A DNA stretch of 64,000 nt from Terriglobia bacterium (GTDB lineage: Bacteria > Acidobacteriota > Terriglobia > JAIQFV01). This document shows, in pieces, positions 1 through 7,893 of this stretch. Location: NCBI GenBank assembly GCA_020072965.1, contig JAIQFY010000002.1:1-64000 (forward strand), read 5' to 3'. The notes beneath the pieces are model-generated. The model worked only from the letters and a program-made list of their open reading frames with translations. It did no database searches and was not told the origin of the DNA. The position numbers and the translations under genes are program-made. Position 1 is the first letter of the stretch; the number at the start of each line of letters is the position of its first letter.

Positions 1-624
1 TACAGTGTGAAAATCCCTCCTAGCGGCGCCGTGAACCGCCGCCCCCTTTGTTTATCGCATATCTCTCCATTGGCACTTTCTTCTTGAACTTGTGTCCGGT
101 AGGTTTTACACTTTCCCCTGGCTAGCCGACCCCCCACATCGGTCCCTCGGAACAATAAGTAGCGACCGGCTTGCCACCTGAGGCCTTCGATTAGACGATC
201 CCATTCCCCGAGCTAACCGGTAAAGAAGAAGTGCGAAAGTAGCGATCATTGGGGTGGAGCATTCCACGCATTTCCTCATTTTGTTGAGACACGGCGGCTT
301 GAATCAGGGTAAGGCATTCGAATGGTCCAAGAACTCTTTATTCATCTGGATATGACCACGACTTTGATCTAAGCTCATATTGTGACTCGGGGTGGCAGGG
401 AGTTCGCCGTCCGTTTGACGAGCTTTGAAATAAGACAGGGGGATGTTATACCGATCCGCATAAGACGCTATGATAAAAGGCAATCTGGAACGCAAGTGGA
501 TGATATTGAAAACATTATCGCAGGTGTATTCGCGGAATCGACGGCAGATTAGGCGGATCGAATAGCAAAATTCCGCAGAATACGCGGATCAACCTAATTA
601 ATGTTCGATCGCTAAATTGCAACT
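1..624. other. Left-edge region without a recognised gene
   Basis: No coding region that I can support. The only open frame of note is a 63-codon minus-strand frame at 304-495 with no recognisable domain and no clear ribosome binding site. There is no integron integrase here, although one would be expected upstream of a cassette array if the array were part of a complete integron. The last 100 bases contain the inverted repeats listed separately. Confidence 0.5.
526..583. repeat. Inverted repeat upstream of the first cassette gene
   Basis: The arm GTATTCGCGGAAT (526-538) pairs with ATTCCGCAGAATAC (570-583) with one extra base. A second, interleaved pair is formed by ATTAGG (548-553) and CCTAAT (593-598), and the word GCGGATC is repeated directly at 553-559 and 584-590. 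It lies 40-100 bases before the gene at 625. It lacks the GTTRRRY core of an attC site, so it may be a regulatory or recombination-related structure of another kind. Confidence 0.4.
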
Positions 625-1500
625 ATGATAATCAGGCTCCTCATCCTTGCTACATTGGTGTTGCCCCTTGCGAATTCCGTCGAGGCAGAATCAGCCTCAA
701 ATCTAAGAACGGATAAGTTGGCTGGCAACGTCAAGATTGTCCGCACGGAAGAGACATGGACAACAAAGAACGTTGAAAGCAGACATGTTCTAATGACGGT
801 CGAGACTTATGACCAAAAGGGGAATAAAACTGAGTGGGATGGCTACATGGGAAGCGGCAAACCCCTGAGGAGCCTTTTTGCGTACGACGATAATGGAAAT
901 GTCACCGAGGAGATATGGTACGACTCAGCCGACCAACTGAAAGGCAAATCCACATACACATACGACGCCAAAGGCAATCTAGTTGAGGAAATATCATCCA
1001 ACGGGATCAGGGTCGTTTACTCTTACGATTCTCACAATAACAAAACATTACAACGTGTCTTTGATGTCGTGAAGGATGAAGGCCCACGAAGGTTTGGCCC
1101 TGTCGAGAAGACGGTTCGCTACTCTTACGATAAAGGAAACCATCTCACCCAAGTTGCGTCTTACGATCCAAGAGACTCCAGGGTTTGGAATCCAGAACTT
1201 CAGGCCCACAGAATCCTTTACACATACGATGGGAAAGGACAAACGACATCCCAAACGGTTTTCAATGCCGACAATACTCTTCGAACGAAGACGCGTTACG
1301 TCTATGATTCGTGGGGACGAATCGCAAAGGAATTTCTCTTTACGTCAAAGAATGGAATCACACACGCCTACAGATATACTTATCGCATTGACGCAAATGG
1401 CAATTGGATTACGCAAACCAAAAGCAAACACGTCGTGTCGAATGGCCAACTTAAGTATGTTCCGGTGGAAACGATCTATCGCTCTTTCGAATATTATTGA
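625..1500 (+). CDS. Secreted YD-repeat-like protein, first visible cassette gene
   Basis: 291-residue protein with an N-terminal signal peptide (hydrophobic residues 3-16, likely cleaved near VEA-ES). The mature part is a series of short repeats with the pattern Y-x-Y-D-x-x-G-N, for example FAYDDNGN, YTYDAKGN, YSYDSHNN and YTYDGKGQ, spaced about 20-35 residues apart. This is typical of RHS/YD-repeat beta-structures, here as a small exported protein without a toxin domain. Function unknown. An attC-like site follows 12 bases after the stop, so this is the first gene of the cassette array. Base composition is lower in GC than the housekeeping genes to the right, as is common for cassettes. Confidence 0.7.
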   Translation: MIIRLLILATLVLPLANSVEAESASNLRTDKLAGNVKIVRTEETWTTKNVESRHVLMTVETYDQKGNKTEWDGYMGSGKPLRSLFAYDDNGNVTEEIWYDSADQLKGKSTYTYDAKGNLVEEISSNGIRVVYSYDSHNNKTLQRVFDVVKDEGPRRFGPVEKTVRYSYDKGNHLTQVASYDPRDSRVWNPELQAHRILYTYDGKGQTTSQTVFNADNTLRTKTRYVYDSWGRIAKEFLFTSKNGITHAYRYTYRIDANGNWITQTKSKHVVSNGQLKYVPVETIYRSFEYY

Positions 1501-1512
1501 CTTGGGTGTGTG

Positions 1513-1605
1513 GTCGAACAACACGTTGCAGCGGAGGCCGCGCAGCGCGGTTCTTATGGTTAGACGCAATGCCGTTCGCGGCCCCGCTGAACGTGAGCGT
1601 TAGAT
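1513..1605 (+). other. attC-like recombination site 1
   Basis: Left core GTCGAAC (1513-1519) and right core GTTAGAT (1599-1605, matching GTTRRRY) bound an imperfect palindrome. The left arm ACGTTGCAGCGG matches the reverse complement of the right arm, ACGTTCAGCGG, except for one extra G. That corresponds to the extrahelical base that integron integrases use to recognise the strand. Orientation matches a cassette read on the plus strand. Confidence 0.8.
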
Positions 1606-1662
1606 GCTTATGCAGGGACGTTCGCCGAGGCGCGTCCTCGCTGGCCACGAAGGAGGAGCATC

Positions 1663-2793
1663 GTGCACAATAATTCCACGCAACAATCTGCCTGTAGGCG
1701 TCTCTCTTGCAGCAATGCGGGAGCCGCTTTTATCAGCGGCGACAGGCGAAGCTTTATCTCCGGGATGATCGCCGTGGGCTTGGGCGCGCTAGCTTGTCCA
1801 AGTGTCGGACGCCTCAGTTCGGTCTTTGCCCAGACACCGCTCCTCGCGAAAAGTGGTCTGATCGATGTGCATCATCACTTCGTCCCACCTTTCTATCTCG
1901 CTGAAAATCGCGATCGGATAGCCATCTCAAGCGGTGGTCAGATTCATCCCGCTTGGTTGGGCTGGACGCCGGAACAGGCGATTGCCGCGATGGACGAACA
2001 CAGCGTCGCTACGGCCGTTCTCTCCCTCACTTTCCCCGGTGTTTGGTTCGGCAACCCACAAGCGGCAGCGCGGACGGCACGCCGTGTGAACGAATATGCA
2101 GCCGATCTCGCCCGAGGTCACCCAGGCCGATTCGGTCGCTTTGCCGCAATCCCTCTCCCGGACACCGAAGGCAGCCTGCGTGAGATCGAGTACGCGCTTG
2201 GGGACCTCAAGGCGGATGGGGTTGGCCTACTGACCAGTTACGGCGACAAGTGGTTGGGGGATGCTGTGTACCAGCCCGTTTTCGAGGAACTCAACCGCCG
2301 CAAGGCCGTCGTGTTCGTGCATCCTAATACACCGTTGTGCTGTCGAACATTGCTGCCCGATGTAGCACCCGTAGTCGCCGAGATTCCGCAAGACACCACT
2401 CGCGCGGTGATAAATCTGGTTTTCACCGGTACGTTTGCGAGGTTCAAGGACATTCATTTCATCTTTACCCACGCGGGTGGATACGTACCGATGGTGCTCG
2501 GTCGCATGCACCAATATGCGCCCAAAAATATCGCGGAAAAGGCACCCAACGGAATCGACTATGAGCTCAAGCGTCTCTACTACGACATCGCTGGTACTGC
2601 CTATCGTCCAGCGATTGCGGCACTCACAGGTCTGGTCCCAACGACACGTATTCTGTTCGGGAGCGATAATCCGTACGTTCCGCTCGCCGAGACGGCCGAG
2701 GGCATGTTGCAAGTCGGTTTTTCAGCAGCCGATCTCCAACTTATCGGCCGCGACAACGCACTTGCACTGTTCCCACGGCTCAAGATAGCTTAG
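1663..2793 (+). CDS. Tat-exported amidohydrolase (amidohydrolase-2 family), cassette gene
   Basis: 376 residues starting at GTG, supported by a strong AAGGAGGAG eight bases upstream. The N-terminus has a twin-arginine signal (DRRSFISG around residue 27, then a hydrophobic stretch, cleavage near VFA-Q). The rest is a TIM-barrel metal-dependent hydrolase of the ACMSD/amidohydrolase-2 type: DVHHHF at 69-73 supplies the first metal ligands, FVHPN near 219 and FTHAGG near 270 the later histidines, and FGSDNPY near 330 the catalytic aspartate. Substrate unknown; the family includes decarboxylases and hydrolases of small carboxylic acids. It is the second cassette gene, bounded by attC sites on both sides, and is long for a cassette. 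Confidence 0.8.
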   Translation: MHNNSTQQSACRRLSCSNAGAAFISGDRRSFISGMIAVGLGALACPSVGRLSSVFAQTPLLAKSGLIDVHHHFVPPFYLAENRDRIAISSGGQIHPAWLGWTPEQAIAAMDEHSVATAVLSLTFPGVWFGNPQAAARTARRVNEYAADLARGHPGRFGRFAAIPLPDTEGSLREIEYALGDLKADGVGLLTSYGDKWLGDAVYQPVFEELNRRKAVVFVHPNTPLCCRTLLPDVAPVVAEIPQDTTRAVINLVFTGTFARFKDIHFIFTHAGGYVPMVLGRMHQYAPKNIAEKAPNGIDYELKRLYYDIAGTAYRPAIAALTGLVPTTRILFGSDNPYVPLAETAEGMLQVGFSAADLQLIGRDNALALFPRLKIA

Positions 2794-2842
2794 GCATTTG
2801 GAAATTCGGTGTCGATGGATCAGTTATAAAAGCATTGACGGC

Positions 2843-2933
2843 ATCTAACCAGCCAATGCACCGGAGCGCGCGACCTATACTTCATAGTGGCCCGTTGTCC
2901 CTCACGCGCGCCCGCTGATTGGCAGCGTTAGGT
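2843..2933 (+). other. attC-like recombination site 2
   Basis: Left core ATCTAAC (2843-2849) and right core GTTAGGT (2927-2933). The arms AGCCAATGCACCGG and, reverse complemented, GCCAATCAGCGG pair with one extra G on the left arm. Same architecture as site 1. Confidence 0.8.
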
Positions 2934-3102
2934 GGACGAATCGGTTTTCGGAGAGGGCACGCGTGCGCGTCCTGGCAATCGCGGAGAGCAACGCCTCGCT
3001 CAAGGACTATGGTCGGTCGGTCGAAGTGAAGAGTTCAAGTCGAGCTCGCGTTCGTCGCCTCGGAGACCCTGGGCGGGATTGAGGTCAATTGGAGGAGGGA
3101 AG

Positions 3103-3699
3103 ATGTCGAAGAGACAATCCGCGATTACACGCTGCGCACTCTTGATGCTCGTAGGTCTATTGCCGCTGAAGACCGTGCGAGCTCAAACCAACACGCCTAC
3201 CGAGACTTTCCTGATCAAAGGGGTTGTTTCCGATGCCAATGGTCCACTGATAGGCAAAATATTGCTCGTGTTCCCCATTTCTGCCGAACTTGGTAAACCG
3301 GTAACGCGCCAAGTGCAACGCCAAGTGGGCGTGGGTACCTTTGCTGTGGATGCGACACTTGGAGTGGAAGGGGCCCGAAATCCCAAAACCGGTAAGTGGA
3401 CATACACATACAGAATGGGTGACGACATAGGTGACGCCGCACGTGGACCGCGGCTGAACCCCCAGACTACTACAGATGCAAAGGGGACGTTCTCTGTGAA
3501 CGTTCCGCGGAACCTCTTCAAGGAGACGCCCGACTGTGCTCACGGTTGCACCGGGTACAAGGCCGGCGAGCTTGGTCTCGGTGTCTTCAACGGGCTCTTG
3601 ACGTCATCCGAGATAGAGATCATCAAGTATGATGTGAACGCCTCTACCGTAGATGTCGGCCGGATCGTCTTCAAGCCTGTACGCGATCAAGGTTGGTGA
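3103..3699 (+). CDS. Secreted protein of unknown function, cassette gene
   Basis: 198 residues from ATG 3103, chosen over the longer open frame starting at 2932 because GGAGGAGG sits just upstream and a clean signal peptide begins here (hydrophobic residues 12-22, cleavage near VRA-QT). The mature region looks like a single beta-rich, carboxypeptidase-regulatory-like domain: it opens with an 'IKGVVSDANGPLIGK' type strand and has a TTTDAKGTFSVNVP segment, the usual mark of such a fold. Two cysteines (CAHGC) lie near the C-terminus. No specific function can be given. Stop codon is four bases before attC site 3. Confidence 0.65.
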   Translation: MSKRQSAITRCALLMLVGLLPLKTVRAQTNTPTETFLIKGVVSDANGPLIGKILLVFPISAELGKPVTRQVQRQVGVGTFAVDATLGVEGARNPKTGKWTYTYRMGDDIGDAARGPRLNPQTTTDAKGTFSVNVPRNLFKETPDCAHGCTGYKAGELGLGVFNGLLTSSEIEIIKYDVNASTVDVGRIVFKPVRDQGW

Positions 3700-3702
3700 C
3701 CC

Positions 3703-3763
3703 GCCTAACAACGGCATGCAGCGGCCGGCGCTTCGCGCCCCCGCTGAAGCCGAGCGTTAGGGC
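3703..3763 (+). other. attC-like recombination site 3
   Basis: Short site. Left core GCCTAAC (3703-3709, a perfect RYYYAAC) and right core GTTAGGGC (3756-3763). The arms CGGCATGCAGCGG and, reverse complemented, CGGCTTCAGCGG pair with one unpaired G. The central loop is only about 15 bases (GCGCTTCGCGC type hairpin). Confidence 0.82.
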
Positions 3764-3810
3764 CGATACCCAGGAAACACTTCTCTCGAGTTTCGCGCAA
3801 GGAGGCATAA

Positions 3811-4320
3811 ATGAAACTGAGGATGAAAGAAGTCGGCTGCGTGCTTGTCTTGGCTGCTACACTCGTTGTCTACGGCGAAACTGCTCGCGACGGAGTATGG
3901 TCTGGAAAAACGTCGCAGGACAAAGTCATCTCCTTTGAGATTAAGGACGGCGTGCTTAAGTCCTTCACTCTTGGGTGGACTGTACCCCTTGAGGAGCCCT
4001 GCGCCACGACGCCCGGTTCGTCCATCGCGTTGACGGCCCTCGGCGGGACCGACACCCTGCACTTCCCATATAGCATGAAGGAGTATGATCTCCTGAAGGG
4101 CCAGGGTGAGACAAGGATTGATCCCGCCACGGTTGCTCCCGCGCTGGGAGAGAAGGGGTTCGAAGTTAGCCGGGATCTCGGGGGCAAGGCTCGACTAAGT
4201 GTCACCGCACAAACGCAAGCCGACGGCTCGATTGTGGGAACCGCCACGATCACGGCTACCACGTGCAAGGGCAGCCAGAAGCTATCGTGGAGTACGAGTA
4301 AGGGGAAGCAGTTGCCCTAA
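3811..4320 (+). CDS. Secreted small protein of unknown function, cassette gene
   Basis: 169 residues from ATG 3811 with AAGGAGG nine bases upstream. N-terminal signal peptide (residues 9-21 hydrophobic). The mature part begins DGVWSGKTSQDKVISFEIKDG, a pattern seen in small exported beta-sandwich proteins in which a W-x-G motif is followed by alternating strands; two cysteines (near residues 66 and 159) may form a disulfide. I do not recognise a named family. The stop codon TAA is part of the left core of attC site 4, so gene and recombination site overlap, which is common in compact cassettes. Confidence 0.65.
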   Translation: MKLRMKEVGCVLVLAATLVVYGETARDGVWSGKTSQDKVISFEIKDGVLKSFTLGWTVPLEEPCATTPGSSIALTALGGTDTLHFPYSMKEYDLLKGQGETRIDPATVAPALGEKGFEVSRDLGGKARLSVTAQTQADGSIVGTATITATTCKGSQKLSWSTSKGKQLP

Positions 4321-4373
4321 CCCGTGCCTGCAACGGACCGGCTCGCGCCGGCCGCTGAGGCACAACGTTAGGC
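4315..4373 (+). other. attC-like recombination site 4
   Basis: Left core CCCTAAC (4315-4321, overlapping the preceding stop codon) and right core GTTAGGC (4367-4373). The arms GTGCCTGCAACGG and, reverse complemented, GTGCCTCAGCGG pair with one extra G. 59 bases in total. Confidence 0.8.
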
Positions 4374-4454
4374 CGCAAGGACTCTCGTCTTCCAAGCACA
4401 CGAGAGGAACTTACGGAAGGCCGCTACATCTGGTGATCCGAAGGAGGAGAAAAA

Positions 4455-4859
4455 ATGACTGAAGCCGATCGCATCAAATATCTACGCATCGCTCTCGTGG
4501 TCGTAGGGCTAATCTTTCTATTCGGCATATGGCCGCTCACTATCCTCTGGCCGTCTGGCTGGTCTTGGCATTCAGGAGGTCGCTCGGAATATCTTGAGAT
4601 GATCCTGGGCATCTATGCCACGCTCGGCGTGTTTTTGATGATCGCCTCGCGGGATCCGATGGCACACAGAAGTCTAATCTGGTTCACTGTCTGGTCGAGT
4701 ATCGTACACGGCGTGATTATGTCGATTCAATCCGTCGCCAATCTCGAGCATATCGGCCATCTTTGGGGGGACGTATTGGCTCTGATTGCCGTCGCGGCCG
4801 TGTTGGCGATTCTGACCCCGCGTCAGACCGCTGCAATGCAATCGCGATCAGGGGCATAA
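4455..4859 (+). CDS. Small four-helix membrane protein, cassette gene
   Basis: 134 residues, ATG preceded by GAAGGAGGAG. Four hydrophobic segments are visible at roughly residues 11-32, 46-65, 74-92 and 103-122, with short loops, giving an integral inner-membrane protein with both ends probably cytoplasmic. It resembles small DUF-type membrane proteins often found as gene cassettes, but I cannot assign the family firmly. No catalytic motif. The last codons overlap the left core of attC site 5. Confidence 0.7.
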   Translation: MTEADRIKYLRIALVVVGLIFLFGIWPLTILWPSGWSWHSGGRSEYLEMILGIYATLGVFLMIASRDPMAHRSLIWFTVWSSIVHGVIMSIQSVANLEHIGHLWGDVLALIAVAAVLAILTPRQTAAMQSRSGA

Positions 4860-4946
4860 CCCCGCAGTGGAGCAGACCGCCGCAAACGCATTTGCGGCTT
4901 CCTCGGCACGGCGTGCCTCGGCGGCTGCTCACCGCGATGGTTAGGC
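4854..4946 (+). other. attC-like recombination site 5
   Basis: Left core GCATAAC (4854-4860) and right core GTTAGGC (4940-4946). The arms CGCAGTGGAGCAGACCGC and, reverse complemented, CGCGGTGAGCAGCCGC pair with an extra G in the left arm. The centre contains a further self-complementary block around CGCAAACGCATTTGCGG and CTCGGCACGGCGTGCCTCGG. Confidence 0.78.
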
Positions 4947-4973
4947 CCAGAGAGTCGATCCAGGAGGTCGCTC

Positions 4974-5372
4974 ATGAAACTCAACTACGCCATTGTCTTC
5001 GTGACCGATATGAGGAGGGCGGTCTCCTTCTATCGAGATGTCCTGGGAATCCCGCTCAAGTTCGAGTCTCCGGGCTGGTCAGAACTCGCGACGGAGGGCG
5101 CAACGCTAGCTCTTCACTCGACCGCTGTCAGCCACCCTGGAGGTGACGCCCCAGCTCAAGAGCCTCCAGGAAGATGTCGTCCCGGGTTCAGTGTCCCCGA
5201 TCTCGACTCCTTCCATGCAAGAATGATCGAGTTCAAGGTGGCTTGTACTCAACAGCCAACGGAGACTTTCGGAGCGCGGGTAGCGCAGTATGTCGATCCG
5301 GACGGTTTGGTGATATCGGTGGCGGAGGCGAGACGCCTTGAAATTCGGGACAGTCCCGAATTTCGCAGCTGA
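4974..5372 (+). CDS. Glyoxalase/VOC-fold dioxygenase-like protein, cassette gene
   Basis: 132 residues, ATG 4974 with CAGGAGG eight bases upstream. Single vicinal-oxygen-chelate domain: starts 'MKLNYAIVFVTDM', then the helix RAVSFYRDVLGIPL, a central beta-alpha-beta-beta-beta repeat, and a C-terminal VAQYVDPDGLVISVAEA, where DPDG and the downstream acidic residue are the classical end of the fold. Members act as glyoxalases, fosfomycin-type thiol transferases, bleomycin-binding proteins or ring-cleaving dioxygenases; the substrate cannot be read from sequence. VOC proteins are among the commonest cargo of integron cassettes, which fits its attC neighbours. Confidence 0.85.
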   Translation: MKLNYAIVFVTDMRRAVSFYRDVLGIPLKFESPGWSELATEGATLALHSTAVSHPGGDAPAQEPPGRCRPGFSVPDLDSFHARMIEFKVACTQQPTETFGARVAQYVDPDGLVISVAEARRLEIRDSPEFRS

Positions 5373-5376
5373 CCAG

Positions 5377-5470
5377 TCGTAACCGCGGCGCAGCCGCGCG
5401 GAGTATCTTATTCTATGGGGTCGAGCGGCTGCGCCGGACGCCCTGGCAGCTGAAGCGCAGATTGTTAGGT
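5377..5470 (+). other. attC-like recombination site 6
   Basis: Right core GTTAGGT (5464-5470) is clear and is preceded by CAGCTGAAGCGCAG. The left core is degenerate (TCGTAAC, 5377-5383), followed by CGCGGCGCAGCCGCG. The pairing is weaker than in sites 1-5, but spacing and orientation are the same. Confidence 0.6.
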
Positions 5471-5485
5471 TGTTGCTGAGATTTT

Positions 5486-6265
5486 ATGGAAATCGAGCTG
5501 CTTCGTCACGCGACCCTGATTCTCCGGATGGCGGGCCGCACCATCCTGGTTGACCCCATGTTGAGCGCCGCGGGTGCCATGGATCCTGTCGCCAACGCCG
5601 GCAACGACCGCCGGGTCCCGCTCACGGATCTCCCTCTGACGGAGGCGGCGCTGGACGCGCTCCTCGGGACTCTCGACGGCGTCCTGGTCACGCACCAGCA
5701 CCGGGATCACTGGGACCAGGCGGCCCGCGATCGCTTGAGGTGCGACCTGCCACTTGCCTGCCCGCCCGTGGACGCGGACGCGGTCCGGGCGGCCGGCTTC
5801 ACCGCCGTCACCCCGGTCGAAGATCGCTGCGAGTGGCTCAGGCTGGAGGTTATCCGCACAGGCGGAGAGCATGGGCGCGGGAAGATCGGGGAACGAATGG
5901 GCCCGGTCTCGGGGTTCGTGTTTCGCGCTCCGGAGGAGCTGAGCGTTTACGTGGCGGGTGACACGGTGTGGTGTCCGGCAGTTGCGCGGACACTCGCCAC
6001 AGAGCGGCCGGACGTGGTGGTGGTCAACGCGGGGGCGGCACAGTTTCTCACGGGTGGGCCTATCACGATGGACGTGCCGGATGTCCGTGCAGTCATGGAC
6101 GCCGCACCCTGGGCGCGCTTGGTCGCGGTCCACTTCGAGATCTGGAATCACTGCCAGCTTTCGCGGGTGGCGCTTAAGCAGGCGCTCGCGAACGCGGGAG
6201 TCGCGGGGCGGGTCATGATCCCGGCAGACGGCGAAGTACTCCGATTTGTACCGGGTGCAACCTGA
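5486..6265 (+). CDS. Metallo-beta-lactamase-fold hydrolase (UlaG-like), last cassette gene
   Basis: 259 residues. The metal-binding motif H-x-H-x-D-H is present as THQHRDHWD (H70, H72, D74, H75); VAGDTVW near 157 supplies the bridging aspartate and VHFEIWNH near 217 the final histidine region. The compact form without a lid insert and the opening 'MEIELLRHATLILRMAGRTILVDPM' resemble UlaG/YfcG-type lactonase or phosphodiesterase-like members. Substrate unknown. GC content is clearly higher than in the genes to its left, suggesting a different source. No obvious Shine-Dalgarno; it starts 16 bases after attC site 6. I could not find an attC site after it. Confidence 0.8.
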   Translation: MEIELLRHATLILRMAGRTILVDPMLSAAGAMDPVANAGNDRRVPLTDLPLTEAALDALLGTLDGVLVTHQHRDHWDQAARDRLRCDLPLACPPVDADAVRAAGFTAVTPVEDRCEWLRLEVIRTGGEHGRGKIGERMGPVSGFVFRAPEELSVYVAGDTVWCPAVARTLATERPDVVVVNAGAAQFLTGGPITMDVPDVRAVMDAAPWARLVAVHFEIWNHCQLSRVALKQALANAGVAGRVMIPADGEVLRFVPGAT

Positions 6266-6640
6266 CCACGGCTTGCAGTTGCGGCGCGAGAATTCCCGCA
6301 ATACGTGAGGTTGGTGCTAATGTTCTTGTTCCCTCATAGCCTTATCGACGATTTTCTGCCCACCCGATTTAGTATCATCTGACACCATTTCTGAACGTGG
6401 TGGGGCACAAAATTGGGCACAGCGTGAGAAGGGACGGGTGATTAACTGACTTTTTATTTCAGGCATCGCATCTCCGCATTCTGAAATTCGAGGAGATCAA
6501 ATCGCTTCTGGCGATAGGGGTTCAAATCAAAACCTCATAACGAGCAGCAGTTCAGCTTCCATCGAACTGAACTCCGGAGCGGCATCGCAAAGCGGAATGC
6601 AGAATGCAGAAATCCAAGCCTTTCCACCCTTGATCCATTC
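6266..6640. other. Non-coding stretch between cassette array and tRNA-Asn
   Basis: No supported gene. A short tract after the last cassette gene (GTGCAAC at 6255-6261 and CTTGCAGTTGCGG) resembles the left half of an attC site, but no matching right core follows, so the array seems to end here in a broken site. Confidence 0.4.
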
Positions 6641-6669
6641 TTGACGAATCCAGCCCCCGCCGATATAAT
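6641..6669 (+). promoter_or_regulatory. Sigma-70 promoter of tRNA-Asn
   Basis: TTGACG (6641-6646) and TATAAT (6664-6669) with exactly 17 bases between them, 33 bases upstream of the tRNA 5' end. Confidence 0.85.
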
Positions 6670-6702
6670 CGTTGCCGTTTCTTTGGGCTGTTCTGCCAGC
6701 AC

Positions 6703-6777
<75 letters not shown>

Positions 6778-7289
6778 ATTTTAAGAATGCTTTGCGCCCC
6801 CCAAAATGTGACTCCGTAAGGAATGGCGGCTGTTTATCCACCGCGGTGGCTTGTAGATTCGATCGCGACCTCAAGAGCCAATCCTCAGTCAATCAATTCA
6901 AAACCTCCACGCTACCCAAGCATCTCGCTCTTCTCGACTCTGGATGGACCGGCTGGCCAACATGGTTGATTTCGTGATCTTGGGACGTTGCGGTACACCA
7001 TATGGCACGATTCAGGGAATGGGCAGGGAAAAAGCCTATGTCGCTCCCTTAGGGAGCTGATCAGATGCCGGGCGACGTGTTTCCTGGGGCTTGCGCCCCA
7101 GGCTACTCCATTTCGCCGCTGCGCGGCTCATAGCCAGCCTTAATCTCATCATTCTGGCAAATCTCGCAGCTGAGCGGATTATCGCGAGCGTTGCTTTTCT
7201 AATTCTGGTGAACTGTCCCGACCGGGTTAGTTGAAAAGCAATAGGGCTTCGGGGTCAGTTTGATAAAGAAATTCTCAGCCTGGAAGGGT
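6778..7289. other. Non-coding stretch with a REP-like palindrome
   Basis: No supported gene. Besides the tRNA 3'-end copy it contains a strong short hairpin at 7083-7102, CCTGGGGC-TTGC-GCCCCAGG, followed by GCTACTCC and GCCGCTGCGCGGC. This is the look of a REP/RAYT-type repetitive palindrome rather than a terminator, as no T-run follows on either strand. Confidence 0.45.
6851..6880 (+). repeat. Degenerate copy of the tRNA-Asn 3' end
   Basis: Thirty bases here match the last 30 bases of tRNA-Asn (6748-6777) at 24 positions, including the terminal GAGCCA and the TTGTAG start. There is no tRNA body upstream. Such partial 3' copies are the usual trace of site-specific integration by tyrosine recombinases at tRNA genes; it may be an old attR-like site. 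Confidence 0.5.
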
Positions 7290-7874
7290 CTACCGTTTTC
7301 TCAACCCGTTGAGCATCTGGCGGGTAACATCTTTGAGGGAGTCGAAGACGCCGACCCCGCGGGAGGCGATGGCTTCAAAAATCGGCTCATTCTTCTTCCA
7401 GAGCTCCTTCTTCAAGTCCTCGAACGGGGAAATGTTGGGCAAGTCACGCTTGTTGAATTGCAGGACGTAGGGGATGGTCGCAAAATCGTATCCGTGCTCG
7501 TGGAGATGTTCATGCAAGTTGGAAAGGCTCTCGATGTTGGCGTCAAAGCGCTCCGCCTGGGAATCGGCGACGAACACGACCCCATCCACCCCTTTCAAAA
7601 TCAACTTCCGGCTGGCATCATAAAATATCTGTCCGGGCACGGTGTACAGATGAAAGCGGATCTTAAATCCGTTGATCAATCCCAGCTCCAGCGGAAGGAA
7701 ATCAAAGAAAAGGGTCCGCTCGGTGTCGGTGGCCAGCGAAACCATCCTCCCCTTGTTGGCTGGATGAATCTTTTGATAAATATAATTCAGGTTGGTGGTC
7801 TTGCCCCCCAGCCCGGGACCGTAGTACACAATCTTGCAGTTGATTTCTCGTGAAGCGTAATTAATGAAGGTCAA
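7290..7874 (-). CDS. mglA: MglA-type small Ras-like GTPase
   Basis: 194 residues starting at TTG (conserved start 'SFINYASREINCKIVYYG'). P-loop GPGLGGKTTN at 19-28, switch-region FDFLPLELG, the MglA-specific YTVPGQIFY in place of the Ras DTAGQE, and the base-recognition NKRDLP. MglA-GTP marks a cell pole in gliding bacteria and recruits motility or polarity machinery; in other phyla such as Acidobacteriota it is thought to control polarity more generally. It is 19 bases downstream of its partner MglB, with the GAF-GGDEF protein further upstream on the same strand, suggesting one signalling operon. Canonical MglA has GLCGKTTN; here the cysteine is Gly. Confidence 0.93.
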   Translation of the reverse strand: MTFINYASREINCKIVYYGPGLGGKTTNLNYIYQKIHPANKGRMVSLATDTERTLFFDFLPLELGLINGFKIRFHLYTVPGQIFYDASRKLILKGVDGVVFVADSQAERFDANIESLSNLHEHLHEHGYDFATIPYVLQFNKRDLPNISPFEDLKKELWKKNEPIFEAIASRGVGVFDSLKDVTRQMLNGLRKR

Positions 7875-7893
7875 CTAGGATCCCTCGGATGGA

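Larger units (their letters stand above)
1513..6265 (+). mobile_element. Integron-type gene-cassette array without visible integrase
   Basis: Seven unrelated genes, all on the plus strand, alternate with six attC-like sites. Distances between successive right cores give cassettes of about 1.33, 0.83, 0.61, 0.57 and 0.52 kb. Each site has the R''/L''/L'/R' layout with an unpaired G on the left arm, in one orientation. No integrase gene or attI is visible; these may be left of the window, or the array may be a CALIN (attC cluster lacking an integrase). Three of the seven products carry export signals and one is a membrane protein. Confidence 0.78.

Noticed and set aside
304-495. 63-codon minus-strand gene
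   Set aside because: No recognisable domain, no ribosome binding site, and no sign of codon selection.
2932-3102. N-terminal extension of the 198-residue cassette protein
   Set aside because: The extension runs directly from the attC core, is Arg/Ser/Gly-rich without structure, and a strong ribosome binding site plus signal peptide begin at 3103.
6255-6330. A seventh attC site after the MBL-fold gene
   Set aside because: Only a left-half similarity is present; no GTTRRRY core or complementary right arm follows.
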